Source: Candidatus Izemoplasmatales bacterium
GTDB lineage: Bacteria > Bacillota_I > Bacilli_A > Izemoplasmatales > Hujiaoplasmataceae
Assembly: GCA_028698875.1 (NCBI GenBank)
Contig: JAQVVR010000004.1
Coordinates: 80,165-138,398 of the forward strand
Reading direction: 5' to 3'
Length of the DNA stretch: 58,234 nt
This document shows positions 44,434 to 53,218 of this stretch, in pieces (position 1 is the stretch's first letter; the number at the start of each line of letters is the position of its first letter). A program made the translations under genes and the position numbers. The notes under the pieces were generated by a model. It saw only the letters and a list, made by a program, of their open reading frames with translations. It made no database searches and was not told the DNA's origin.

Positions 44434-45327
44434 ATGGCCAAAATTCTGGTCATTGGATCGGTAAATGTAGATTTAATCGGAATTGGAAACGATCCTTTGA
44501 AACCGCATGACTCAAATATTGGTAACATCAATATATTTGTGGGTGGAGTTGGCAAAAACATAGCCGAAAACTTATACCGTTTGCGGATGGATGTCAGTTT
44601 TTTGACTTTCATCGGGAATGATCATTTTGCAAAAATCATAACCGACTACTTGGATCGATTGGGCATTAATTACCATAAATCAATCCGATTGGACCAATGT
44701 TCGGGAACGTATTTAGCTATACACGATCCTGATGGATCATTAAATTTGGGAATTAACGATTTGCGGTTGATTGAGAGTATCGATCCGTTTATGGTATTAG
44801 CACAAAAAGAATACTTAGACTTATTCGATACGATTGTTATGGATGTTAATTTACCACAAAAACTAATCGATCAATTATTTACATTCTTTCATGATAAAAC
44901 TATTATTGTTGATGGCGTCAGCCAAGCAAAAGTCACCCGTATCAAGAATCACCTTTCCCAAATCAATCTATTAAAAGTAAATCGTCATGAACTGGCAGCG
45001 TTATTAGACCATCCGATTGACGATGTTATCGTCTCTGTTCAGGAAGTATTCAGTATGGGTCTCGAACAAATCATTGTTTCTGATGGCAATCGACCGATAA
45101 CATACAATATCAAGAATCAAGTTATGCAAACACCGGTCATTATTCCGAATCATATCATTTCCAGCGTTGGCAGCGGTGATGCCTTGCTTAGCGGTGTAAT
45201 TTTCGGACTTACTACAAATGTTTTGATGCCACAGGCAATTGAATATGGCAAGCAAGCGGCGGCATTAACGATGGAAATCGTAACTCCGTGTCATCCGTTG
45301 TTGACACGAGCTTCATTGACTCATTGA
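44434..45327 (+). CDS. PfkB/ribokinase-family sugar or nucleoside kinase
   Basis: A 297-residue kinase with the ribokinase fold: N-terminal VIGSVNVDLIG, the FVGGVGKNIAENLYRL motif near residue 36, and the catalytic GSGDALLSGVIFG near 247 with its conserved Asp. The overall form resembles pseudouridine kinases, but the substrate cannot be assigned. GGAGTGAT lies across the GDPD stop. The next gene's RBS lies close after the stop. Stop is TGA. Confidence 0.8.
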   Translation: MAKILVIGSVNVDLIGIGNDPLKPHDSNIGNINIFVGGVGKNIAENLYRLRMDVSFLTFIGNDHFAKIITDYLDRLGINYHKSIRLDQCSGTYLAIHDPDGSLNLGINDLRLIESIDPFMVLAQKEYLDLFDTIVMDVNLPQKLIDQLFTFFHDKTIIVDGVSQAKVTRIKNHLSQINLLKVNRHELAALLDHPIDDVIVSVQEVFSMGLEQIIVSDGNRPITYNIKNQVMQTPVIIPNHIISSVGSGDALLSGVIFGLTTNVLMPQAIEYGKQAAALTMEIVTPCHPLLTRASLTH

Positions 45328-45344
45328 CACAAGGAGGGCAATTC

Positions 45345-45887
45345 ATGAAAAACCAAACAATTGATTTGATTTTGCAGCGACGAAGTGTTCGTGAATTCAC
45401 AAACCAACCGATTGAAGCAGAAAAACTGAAGCAGATTGTTGAATGTGGTATTTATGCTCCAACCGCCAGAAATAAGCAGAACTGGCACTTCACGGTTATA
45501 ACTAATCCAGAAACGATTGATGAAATTAATCGCTTGACTTTTGAGGGGATGCAAAGACTTGGGTTGAAACGAGAACCGGATTATCATGTTTTTTATCATG
45601 CTCCGGCTATTATAATTATGAGTTCGCTCATTGAAGGCTTTTCTGAACTTAACTGTGGTTGTGCAATCGAGAATATGGCCATCGCCGCAAAATCATTAGG
45701 AATCGATTCCTGTATCGTTGGTCAAACGCGCTTTATGTACCATCAAGCTAATGCAGCAGATATCAACAGAATGCTCAAAATCCCTGAAGGATATGAGCAC
45801 GATGCCGCCATTTGTTTTGGTTACCGACATGGTGAAAACCCTGAAGCCATGCCGCGTAAGGAAGGCGTAGTAGATTACATCAAATAG
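45345..45887 (+). CDS. Nitroreductase-family FMN-dependent oxidoreductase
   Basis: A 180-residue nitroreductase-like flavoprotein. The N-terminal ILQRRSVREFTNQPIE (FMN phosphate contact), APTARNKQNWHFTVI and the GIDSCIVGQ segment fit the family. The natural substrate is unknown; many reduce quinones, flavins or nitro compounds with NAD(P)H. AAGGAGG lies 7 bp before ATG 45345, so in-frame codons further upstream inside the kinase gene are not used. It ends the operon begun by the GDPD gene. Confidence 0.88.
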   Translation: MKNQTIDLILQRRSVREFTNQPIEAEKLKQIVECGIYAPTARNKQNWHFTVITNPETIDEINRLTFEGMQRLGLKREPDYHVFYHAPAIIIMSSLIEGFSELNCGCAIENMAIAAKSLGIDSCIVGQTRFMYHQANAADINRMLKIPEGYEHDAAICFGYRHGENPEAMPRKEGVVDYIK

Positions 45888-45896
45888 CATTATCCA

Positions 45897-45925
45897 ATAC
45901 TTTTGACGGGCTCAAAAGTATTTTT
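45897..45925 (+). terminator. Terminator after the nitroreductase gene
   Basis: ATACTTTTGA (45897-45906), loop CGGGC, TCAAAAGTAT (45912-45921), T-run. A weak TTGACG...TAGAAT pair with 19-bp spacing overlaps it and could start transcription of the next gene. Confidence 0.85.
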
Positions 45926-45955
45926 ATTAGAATCAATCAATAGGGAGTGGTCATA

Positions 45956-47665
45956 ATGTGGTATGATGAATATCGTCGTTGGGTTAATAATTCTTATCTA
46001 CATCCGGAATTACGAAATGATTTATATCATAAAACCGATGCGGAACTGGAAGACATGTTCTTTTCATCGCTTAGTTTTGGAACCGGAGGGATGCGTGGCA
46101 TCCTCGGGGCCGGAACTAATCGAATGAATATCTATACCGTCCGCAAAGCTAGTGATGGCTTGGCACGGTATCTTTTAGAGCGTTTTGGCGATCAAGCGAT
46201 GGCAAGAAGTGGAGTATGCATCGCATATGATAACCGGATGATGTCGAAAGAATTTGCGATGGAATCTTGTCGAGTTTTAGGATACTATGGGATCAGAACT
46301 TATTTATTTGATAATCTTCGACCAACACCGGAACTTTCATTTGCTGTTCGTTACCTAAAATGCTTAGCTGGAATCGTAATAACTGCCAGCCACAACCCAC
46401 CTAATTACAACGGATATAAGATTTATGATGAATTTGGTTGTCAATATACTCCGGCATATGCAGAAAAGATTGTTAGTTTGGTTGAACAGACTCAAGATCT
46501 ATTTACCATTCCAGTCGCCGATTTCAATCAGTTGTTAGCCGATGGAATGGTTTGTATCATTGGAAAAGAAGTCGATGACCAGTATTTGGATGTTGTCAAA
46601 TCAGTACAAATCCATCCAGATATTTTGAAACAAATTAAAGTTGTTTTTACACCACTTCATGGCACCTCGGCCGAACTTGGATTGCGGTTATTATCTGAAA
46701 CTGGATATGATGTTTTTCCAGTTGTGGAACAATTAGTTCACGACCCGATGTTTTCTACTGTTAAGTCACCAAATCCTGAAAACTCTGAAGCTTTCAAACT
46801 AGCCGTCGATTTAGGTAATCGAGTCAGTGCAGATCTTTTAGTGGCAACTGATCCCGATGCGGATCGTTTAGGAATTGCGGTAAAAAAAGGTTCCGGATAT
46901 ATTTTCCTGACGGGGAATCAAACGGGTGCCGTTTTGCTTAAGTATCTTTTATCAGAACGAAAAAAACTAAGTACTTTACCTGAAAAAGGGATGGTCTTCA
47001 ATACTATCGTGACTTCTGACTTGGGAGCGAAGATTGCCCGATCATATGGAATGAAAGTATTCTCAACTTTGACTGGTTTTAAGTTTATTGGCGAACAAGC
47101 AAAGTTTTTGGAAGGAACGGAAACAAAGTTTGTCTTCGGCTATGAAGAATCGTATGGATATGTGATTGATGATCGGGTCCGTGATAAGGATTCATTACAA
47201 GCGATGCTATTTGCTCTTGAAGCCGCTGCTTTTTATCGGGAAACCGAAAATAAATCATTATATGATAAATTGCTTGATATCTATCGTGAATATGGTAATT
47301 ATCAAGAATCATTACAAAATATTGACTTATACGGTATCGAGGGCGCAAACCGAATTGATCGAATTATCAGTTATTTCCGCCAACACCCACTTTCCGAACT
47401 CGGAGGACTTATAGTCAAAATAAGTGAAGATTATGAGACGGGCATTCGAATTGAAGACGGTCTTCCCTCACATTTGTCGCTACCCAAATCGAATGTTATC
47501 AAATACATACTTACTAATGATTCATGGATTGTTCTTCGCCCATCGGGAACTGAACCTAAATTAAAAATTTATGTTGGGGTCAATGATATTTCTTTGGAAC
47601 GGGCGAAAATGCAAAACCAGATGCTATCTGATGCCATCCTTAAAATTGTCAAACAAGTTGGGTAA
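45956..47665 (+). CDS. Phosphoglucomutase/phosphomannomutase (alpha-D-phosphohexomutase)
   Basis: A 569-residue phosphohexomutase of the PgcA type. The phosphoserine loop is TASHNPPNYNGYK (about 145), the metal loop DPDADRLG (about 300), the sugar-binding GYEESYGY (about 398), and the phosphate-binding RPSGTEPKLK near 530. It interconverts glucose-1-P and glucose-6-P, linking the glycogen enzymes to glycolysis. ATG 45956 is used with AGGGAGTGG as RBS; in-frame GTG 45947 is inside it. Confidence 0.93.
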   Translation: MWYDEYRRWVNNSYLHPELRNDLYHKTDAELEDMFFSSLSFGTGGMRGILGAGTNRMNIYTVRKASDGLARYLLERFGDQAMARSGVCIAYDNRMMSKEFAMESCRVLGYYGIRTYLFDNLRPTPELSFAVRYLKCLAGIVITASHNPPNYNGYKIYDEFGCQYTPAYAEKIVSLVEQTQDLFTIPVADFNQLLADGMVCIIGKEVDDQYLDVVKSVQIHPDILKQIKVVFTPLHGTSAELGLRLLSETGYDVFPVVEQLVHDPMFSTVKSPNPENSEAFKLAVDLGNRVSADLLVATDPDADRLGIAVKKGSGYIFLTGNQTGAVLLKYLLSERKKLSTLPEKGMVFNTIVTSDLGAKIARSYGMKVFSTLTGFKFIGEQAKFLEGTETKFVFGYEESYGYVIDDRVRDKDSLQAMLFALEAAAFYRETENKSLYDKLLDIYREYGNYQESLQNIDLYGIEGANRIDRIISYFRQHPLSELGGLIVKISEDYETGIRIEDGLPSHLSLPKSNVIKYILTNDSWIVLRPSGTEPKLKIYVGVNDISLERAKMQNQMLSDAILKIVKQVG

Positions 47666-47689
47666 ATTCGCTATTTTACCTAGTTAAGT

Positions 47690-47720
47690 TTGTGGCTTTT
47701 CTATGGACGTATGATATAAT
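47690..47720 (+). promoter_or_regulatory. Possible promoter of the Cys-rich peptide-ung-ECF group
   Basis: Extended -10 TGATATAAT (TATAAT 47715-47720). TTGTGG at 47690-47695 is a weak -35 at 19 bp. Confidence 0.6.
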
Positions 47721-47738
47721 AATTGCGGCGGTGACTTC

Positions 47739-47933
47739 ATGGATATCATCTTTGCTGCTTTGATCCTAATAGCCTTAATTGGCATATACGTAGGATTCTA
47801 TCTTCTAAATCAGAAAACAAAACCTCCAGAAGGGTGTGAAATCCCCGATGATTTTTTGTCATGTGGTGGCTGTAAAAGTAGTACTTGTTTGGTCAAAACC
47901 AAGCCGAAAACCGGAGATAATCATGATAAATAA
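47739..47933 (+). CDS. Small Cys-rich single-pass membrane peptide
   Basis: A 64-residue peptide: an N-terminal membrane helix (about 2-24, IIFAALILIALIGIYVGFYLL) and a tail with four cysteines (33, 42, 45, 50) in FLSCGGCKSSTC. It resembles small FeoB-associated or Cys-rich membrane proteins of Bacillota, but no feo gene is present. The tail could bind a metal or iron-sulfur cluster (inference). The RBS is GGCGGTGA before ATG 47739. It overlaps ung by 11 bp, so it is real coding context rather than spacer. Confidence 0.65.
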   Translation: MDIIFAALILIALIGIYVGFYLLNQKTKPPEGCEIPDDFLSCGGCKSSTCLVKTKPKTGDNHDK

Positions 47934-48588
47934 TGATTGGGACAATTTACTGAAACCTGAGTTTCAGAAATCATATTTTATCGCTTTGGTCCAAAAAGTA
48001 AAAGACCAATATGCAATAGGTGATTGTTATCCGCCAATCAATAAAGTCTTTGATGCCTTACGAAAAACATCGTTTGCCGCTACAAAGGTCGTCATCCTTG
48101 GGCAAGATCCATATCATAATCCCAATGAAGCCATGGGTTTGTGTTTTTCTGTTCCGGAGGGCATCGCATTTCCACCGTCTTTAGCTAATATTCTTACCGA
48201 ACTGAATCACGATCTGGGTTATGATATTCCCCAATCGGGAGATTTATCAAAATGGGCCGATGAGGGCGTTTTACTACTTAATACAATTTTGTCTGTTAGC
48301 AGAAATAAACCATTATCTCATCAGAACCTAGGTTGGTTGACTTTTACTGATCATATCATATCTTTATTAAACACTAAACCCGGACCGATGGTTTTCGTAT
48401 TGTGGGGTAGTCATGCGCGAAGTAAAAAAGTTCTTCTGAACAATCCCCAACATTTAATTATTGAAAACGTTCACCCATCGCCGTTATCGGCTTACCGGGG
48501 ATTCTTTGGTTCGAAACCATTCTCAAAGATCAATACCTATCTTTTACAAAATGGCGTGGCCCCAATCGATTTTAATCTTTGCCATTAA
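47923..48588 (+). CDS. ung: Uracil-DNA glycosylase (family 1)
   Basis: Ung (221 residues) removes uracil from DNA. GQDPYHNPNEAMGLCFSV contains the catalytic Asp and water-activating loop (about 63), and the C-terminal HPSPLSAYRGFFGSKPFS holds the conserved His and minor-groove loop. Length is typical. GGAGAT gives correct spacing to ATG 47923, inside the end of the Cys-rich peptide gene; upstream in-frame ATG 47836 has no RBS. Confidence 0.96.
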   Translation: MINNDWDNLLKPEFQKSYFIALVQKVKDQYAIGDCYPPINKVFDALRKTSFAATKVVILGQDPYHNPNEAMGLCFSVPEGIAFPPSLANILTELNHDLGYDIPQSGDLSKWADEGVLLLNTILSVSRNKPLSHQNLGWLTFTDHIISLLNTKPGPMVFVLWGSHARSKKVLLNNPQHLIIENVHPSPLSAYRGFFGSKPFSKINTYLLQNGVAPIDFNLCH

Positions 48589-48600
48589 CAAAGGAGCAAC

Positions 48601-49389
48601 ATGAAAAAATCAAAACTGCGAATTATAACCTCAATTGCCATGTTAGTCGCTATCGGAATCATCTTAGCTGAAGTGGTTCAAATCTCTTACCCGCCCGGAT
48701 CAGCGACATTTCTCCGATTTTCTTTAGGATACATTACGATCATTATTGTTGGCATTCTTTATGGACCGATATACGGTATGATTGCTGGACTAATTCAAGA
48801 TATCTTGGGTTTTTACGTAGCAACTTTGCTATCATTATTTTTACCGTGGGTTGCCTCACCGGGAGCCTTTTTTATCGGCTACACAGTTAACGCGGTACTA
48901 TATGGTTTAATTTCTGGACTATTGTTTAAAAAAACCTTTAAAAACGAAGACCATATTTACTGTGTATTAAGTTTTGTTATTTCAGGAGTAATGTTGTTTG
49001 CATCGGTTTGGTTTTTCTTCAACCCCGATCAGGTTCGGGCGTCCTATTTGACCGCAACCGATAAGCAGATTATCGCTGGTATTTCCATGGCAGTAGCTTT
49101 GCTTATGAGCGTAATGAATTTTATTTATTATAAGAAGCCAGTTGAAAAACGACCACCATTTAAAATGGTATTTATGTTAACGATTCTATATATCATCACT
49201 TCGTTAATCTTGACACCAATTTGGATTGTCTATTTTTATATGGGATATTTTTCCTCGGTAACATACGTTTCATTTTGGGCTTTACTGCCAATCCGGATTG
49301 TCAAAATGCCGATTGACATTGCAATCTATTCCGCGGTTTTACCACGGTTACTAAAAGTTTCAAAAAGTGTCATGTTCGCTGAAGAATAA
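48601..49389 (+). CDS. FolT-like ECF transporter S-component with a central insertion
   Basis: A 262-residue integral membrane protein. Residues 1-110 match ECF folate-type S-components (FLRFSLGYITIIIVGILYGP, GLIQDILGFY, SPGAFFIGYTVNAVLYGLISGLLF), and 190-255 supply the last helices (WALLPIRIVKMPIDIAIY). Between them an extra ~75-80 residues carry two more hydrophobic segments (CVLSFVISGVMLFASVWFFF and a second at about 160-180). Usual S-components are about 170-200 residues. The substrate is probably folate by family resemblance, not proven. AAAGGAGC precedes ATG 48601, 12 bp after ung. Confidence 0.75.
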   Translation: MKKSKLRIITSIAMLVAIGIILAEVVQISYPPGSATFLRFSLGYITIIIVGILYGPIYGMIAGLIQDILGFYVATLLSLFLPWVASPGAFFIGYTVNAVLYGLISGLLFKKTFKNEDHIYCVLSFVISGVMLFASVWFFFNPDQVRASYLTATDKQIIAGISMAVALLMSVMNFIYYKKPVEKRPPFKMVFMLTILYIITSLILTPIWIVYFYMGYFSSVTYVSFWALLPIRIVKMPIDIAIYSAVLPRLLKVSKSVMFAEE

Positions 49390-49402
49390 ACGTTATTGTA
49401 TA

Positions 49403-49430
49403 AAAAGAATCGCCATTTGGCGATTCTTTT
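49403..49430. terminator. Bidirectional terminator between FolT-like and GH13 genes
   Basis: AAAAGAATCGCC (49403-49414), loop ATTT, GGCGATTCTTTT (49419-49430), serving both converging genes. Confidence 0.9.
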
Positions 49431-49435
49431 CTATT

Positions 49436-51508
49436 TTACATCTCGATTATTTTGACTTCTCCGGGCATAAGATGAAGATCAAGTGAGCCGCATGAATCAA
49501 AAAGAGTAAATGGTCCACCATAGGCATATGTGGCATAAACGACGGTTCCGTTGCGGGATAGATTATGGGAAAGATTACGAAGTGGTTGAATCAGTGCTTT
49601 GGTGGAAAAGTCATGCTCACAATCGGGATTGACAAATACCATTAGACATTTTCCGGTTTGTTTTTGATAAAATCCAAATCCGATTAGCAGTGAGGAGCCT
49701 GATAATGATAGTGGGACAAAACACTTGGCATCGGTCAATTCGTTAATCCATCGCAAACGGACAAATTTGACGCCATCGAGATGATCGGGTATTTCCCAAC
49801 GTTGATCATCGAGATAATGAAATGCGTATTTATCAAAAAGAGCTAATTTACCATAATATGGATCGGTCTTTGGTAAGTGCCATAAATCACTTTCAATGCA
49901 ATCGACGCCAGTATTAATTGGCTGAATTTCATAGACTTCCTGTCCTGAATTCATAAAGGGAACATAGGTTGGGATGAATAAGTTTAAAACTGCCACCATT
50001 CGGGCTAAAACACGCCCGCCTGCCCGCCCTGCTATTCTGGGTGTGTCATGAGTCTCACAACCGGCAAACATCGGTAAAGCGAACTGAGGAGCGGAAAATA
50101 CAAACTCCGTTAATTTACCTTCATGAATTCTTGGTTCCATCCAAAAACCATTGCCGATGATGACATTGTAACCGATTTTTTGAGCAGCTAATGCATTAAA
50201 TGGATTCATCTCTTCGGCAATGAATGCAAAATAAGGATCAATGGCTCTGGCTTTGGAAAAAATCATCGCATGGAGTGTTTGCGGGAGTGCGTGACCCATA
50301 TCAATCCGTGCCCCATCAATTCCATAAGTTGTTTGAAAATGCGGGATGATATTTGAAATTAAATTCCATAATTCTAGATTAGGCAATTCACCGGGATATA
50401 AAACCGCTTTAATTGTGTCAAACAAAATATAAGGTGGGGTTTGCGGATTGTCAAGATACTTAATGTGAGCGTGAGGGTGATCAAGGAAAAGCCGAAAGAA
50501 AGTGATATCACTCCAAGGCGGTTGGGTATCATTGATTTGATCCGAAAAGCCAGGGGCAATCATCAAATTAAATTGGTCTTTAATTTCTGCGGCAAGATTT
50601 TCTCGATTTTTATTAAGTAATGCATCCCATAATTGGGGGTTTTGTGATTTAGGATTTGTTTGAAACATCGCTATATGTCTTTTGACATCTGGTGATGCAT
50701 AGACTTTCGGCATCAAATCGGGTGCAGGATACAGTGTCTTTCCGAGTCCGGGCACTCGGGGAACTCGGTAGTCATTGACTTCGCTGGCTTTGATCCAATA
50801 AAACCATTCGGGATGGGTTTTAATCAAATCATTATCCACGGCATGGGTTCTGGGGATGATATCAATTGTAACACGCATCGAGAGAATGTGACAAGCTTCA
50901 ACGAGGGCTTGAAATTCTTCCTCAACAGTCATCTCATCACCGGTCATTGGGTCTTTTAGTTCCGGGCTTAGTTCAAAGAAAGAAGCAACGCCGTATGGTG
51001 ATCCTAAATCGCCTTTTTTGTTAGTTAAAGAAAACCGTGTGAGTGGTAAAAGATATAAGGTGTCAACTCCTATTTTTTTTAAAAGCGGTAATAATGCCAA
51101 AGTCTTGATAAATGTACCGGTTTCTTTGAATCCGTCTTGATTTACCGAATCTAAAACCCCTGAATGATCGTGATCCCAGGCTGTTGATGTCCGAATGAGC
51201 AATGAATATAGAAAACTGCGACGAACCCAGTTGGTGTCTTGGTGGGTATTGGTATGGCTGCTTTGAATCATACTAAGTGACTGCGAATAATCCACATTGT
51301 CGATTCGTTGTGGGAAGATTATTTTTTTGATAATAGATGCATAGAATCGGTAGGGATTAACAGCCAGTTCATGAGAAGCAAGATTGCGTTTTTCGGCACC
51401 ATCATAATTGCCCACATTCCATAAATCAGGAATTCGGTATTCAGTTATGTACATATTTGATTTTGCGACCAATATTTTGTATAATTTATCTAATTTACTT
51501 ATCATCAT
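49436..51508 (-). CDS. Intracellular GH13 (alpha-amylase superfamily) glycosidase or transferase
   Basis: A 690-residue protein without a signal peptide. GH13 conserved regions are recognisable but unusual: region I reads DIIPRTHAVDN instead of DxxxNH, region II GARIDMGHA (nucleophile Asp403), region III FIAEEMNP (acid Glu432) and region IV CETHDTPR (Asp488). The ~120-residue N-terminal part is not a standard carbohydrate module I know. It probably acts on glycogen or maltodextrin; hydrolase versus transferase cannot be decided. The start 51508 follows AGGTGAT and lies downstream of the promoter -10. It is divergent from gpmI. Confidence 0.8.
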   Translation of the reverse strand: MMISKLDKLYKILVAKSNMYITEYRIPDLWNVGNYDGAEKRNLASHELAVNPYRFYASIIKKIIFPQRIDNVDYSQSLSMIQSSHTNTHQDTNWVRRSFLYSLLIRTSTAWDHDHSGVLDSVNQDGFKETGTFIKTLALLPLLKKIGVDTLYLLPLTRFSLTNKKGDLGSPYGVASFFELSPELKDPMTGDEMTVEEEFQALVEACHILSMRVTIDIIPRTHAVDNDLIKTHPEWFYWIKASEVNDYRVPRVPGLGKTLYPAPDLMPKVYASPDVKRHIAMFQTNPKSQNPQLWDALLNKNRENLAAEIKDQFNLMIAPGFSDQINDTQPPWSDITFFRLFLDHPHAHIKYLDNPQTPPYILFDTIKAVLYPGELPNLELWNLISNIIPHFQTTYGIDGARIDMGHALPQTLHAMIFSKARAIDPYFAFIAEEMNPFNALAAQKIGYNVIIGNGFWMEPRIHEGKLTEFVFSAPQFALPMFAGCETHDTPRIAGRAGGRVLARMVAVLNLFIPTYVPFMNSGQEVYEIQPINTGVDCIESDLWHLPKTDPYYGKLALFDKYAFHYLDDQRWEIPDHLDGVKFVRLRWINELTDAKCFVPLSLSGSSLLIGFGFYQKQTGKCLMVFVNPDCEHDFSTKALIQPLRNLSHNLSRNGTVVYATYAYGGPFTLFDSCGSLDLHLMPGEVKIIEM

Positions 51509-51524
51509 GGCATCACCTGGGATT

Positions 51525-51553
51525 ATTATATCATTAGAAAAAACAAATGGCCA
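51525..51553 (-). promoter_or_regulatory. Promoter of the GH13 gene
   Basis: On the minus strand, extended -10 TGATATAAT (TATAAT 51530-51525). The -35 TGGCCA is poor. Confidence 0.6.
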
Positions 51554-51620
51554 CATCAAGACGTGATGTTCACAATTTATTTATTTTTCTTTTGGCTTGG
51601 TTTTTTGAAAATCTCACGAG

Positions 51621-51634
51621 TGTAAATGCTTACA
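51621..51634. promoter_or_regulatory. cre-like LacI/CcpA-family operator candidate
   Basis: TGTAAATGCTTACA, extended to a symmetrical AGTGTAA-N4-TTACACT at 51619-51636. It matches the LacI-family cre pattern TGNAANCGNTTNCA except for one central base (TG for CG). It is 16 bp upstream of the gpmI -35 and about 90 bp from the GH13 promoter. Confidence 0.55.
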
Positions 51635-51649
51635 CTGGACTCAATTCGC

Positions 51650-51678
51650 TTTTAAATAACCGCAAATTATGGTAAAAT
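51650..51678 (+). promoter_or_regulatory. gpmI promoter
   Basis: TTTTAA (51650-51655), 17 bp, TAAAAT (51673-51678) with extended TGG. Confidence 0.6.
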
Positions 51679-51700
51679 ATATTGATTGGAAGGTGTTAGC

Positions 51701-53218
51701 ATGAAGAAACCAGTAGCTTTGGTTATCATGGATGGCGTCGGTATTGGTCCTAACTATCCTGGTAACGCCTATGAAATGGCTAATAAACCTAATTTAGATT
51801 TGCTTTTTAGTGAGTACCCGCACACTTTAATTGAAGCATCAGGAGAAGCTGTCGGACTTCCCGAAGGTCAAATGGGAAATAGTGAAGTCGGCCATTTGAA
51901 CATCGGTGCTGGGCGGATTGTCTATCAATCTTTAACCCGTGTCAACATCGCTGTCAAAGACGGTTCATTTGCGACTAATCCCGCTTTTTTAAAAGCGTTT
52001 GAATACGTAAAAAAACACAACTCAAAACTGCACATTTTTGGTTTGCTTTCCGATGGTGGCGTTCACTCCCATATTTTACATATCGAAAAATTATTTGCAA
52101 TCGCGAAAGCCAATGGTATTAAACGGGCTTATATGCATGCTTTTTTAGATGGTAGAGATGTACCACCAAAATCAGGCTTAGATTTTATCAAAGCACTTGA
52201 AGCAGATATGGAAAAAAACCAGTATGGAAAAATCGCTTCAGTGCATGGACGCTATTATGCGATGGATCGAGACAAGAACTGGAACCGGATTCAACTGTCA
52301 TATGATGTGATGTCATTTGGCAAAGGGCCAAAGGCACAATCGGCTGTTGCCGGTGTTGAAGCTTCATATCATAATGGTATTAATGATGAGTTTGTTTTAC
52401 CATTTTTAGTTGATGATTCGGGGTTAATTGAAACTAATGATGCCATCATCTTTGCTAATTTCCGTCCCGATCGGGCAATTGAAATCGGGACCGCTTATTC
52501 CAATCCCTCCGACTCAAAAGTCAACTGTGAGAATGGCCCTAAAAACATCCTTTTTGTTTCGATGATGAAATACGCCGATTCGGTAAAGGGACCTTTAGCA
52601 TTTCAACTCAATGATCTTACCAATACTTTTGGCGATTATATTTCCGCTCTCGGATTGAATCAACTGCGGATAGCTGAAACCGAGAAATATGCGCATGTCA
52701 CTTTCTTTTTCGATGGTGGCGTTGATAAGGAAATAGTTGGTGCGACGCGAGTTTTGATACCTTCTCCAAAAGTTGCGACCTACGACTTACAACCGGAGAT
52801 GAGTGCATATGCTATCACCGATGCGGTTATAGAAGAATTAGAAACCCGTAAATATGCTGTAATTATTCTTAATTTTGCCAATGGCGACATGGTAGGTCAT
52901 ACCGGCGTTATACCCGCAACCATTAAGGCGGTTGAAACCGTTGATGAATGTGTTGGCCGTGTCATTGATAAAGTCTCAGAACTCGGCGGAGTAACCATCG
53001 TGACTGCCGACCATGGTAATTGTGAGAAGATGCTTGATGATGATGGACAACCCTTTACCGCCCATACCAATAACCCAGTGCCAGTTATCATAACTCAAAA
53101 AGGGCTAGTATTACGTGATACCGGTAGTTTAGGAGATTTGGCACCGACGATGCTTGATTTGATGAATATTGAAAAACCCGCAGAGATGACGGGAACATCA
53201 CTCATCATTGGCGAATGA
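51701..53218 (+). CDS. gpmI: 2,3-bisphosphoglycerate-independent phosphoglycerate mutase
   Basis: GpmI (505 residues) interconverts 3- and 2-phosphoglycerate using two metal ions. It has the alkaline-phosphatase-like start ALVIMDGVGIG, the phosphoserine in GNSEVGHLNIGAGR (about 60), HAFLDGRDVPP, FANFRPDRA and the C-terminal metal sites GDMVGHTG and TADHGNCEKM. ATG 51701 follows GGAAGGTG. The next small membrane gene overlaps by 4 bp (ATGA), and eno follows it, so lower glycolysis is clustered. Confidence 0.96.
   Translation: MKKPVALVIMDGVGIGPNYPGNAYEMANKPNLDLLFSEYPHTLIEASGEAVGLPEGQMGNSEVGHLNIGAGRIVYQSLTRVNIAVKDGSFATNPAFLKAFEYVKKHNSKLHIFGLLSDGGVHSHILHIEKLFAIAKANGIKRAYMHAFLDGRDVPPKSGLDFIKALEADMEKNQYGKIASVHGRYYAMDRDKNWNRIQLSYDVMSFGKGPKAQSAVAGVEASYHNGINDEFVLPFLVDDSGLIETNDAIIFANFRPDRAIEIGTAYSNPSDSKVNCENGPKNILFVSMMKYADSVKGPLAFQLNDLTNTFGDYISALGLNQLRIAETEKYAHVTFFFDGGVDKEIVGATRVLIPSPKVATYDLQPEMSAYAITDAVIEELETRKYAVIILNFANGDMVGHTGVIPATIKAVETVDECVGRVIDKVSELGGVTIVTADHGNCEKMLDDDGQPFTAHTNNPVPVIITQKGLVLRDTGSLGDLAPTMLDLMNIEKPAEMTGTSLIIGE

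Noticed and set aside
45903-45933. TTGACG...TAGAAT promoter for the phosphohexomutase gene inside the preceding terminator
   Set aside because: Spacing is 19 bp and the -35 overlaps the hairpin loop; too weak to list as a feature.
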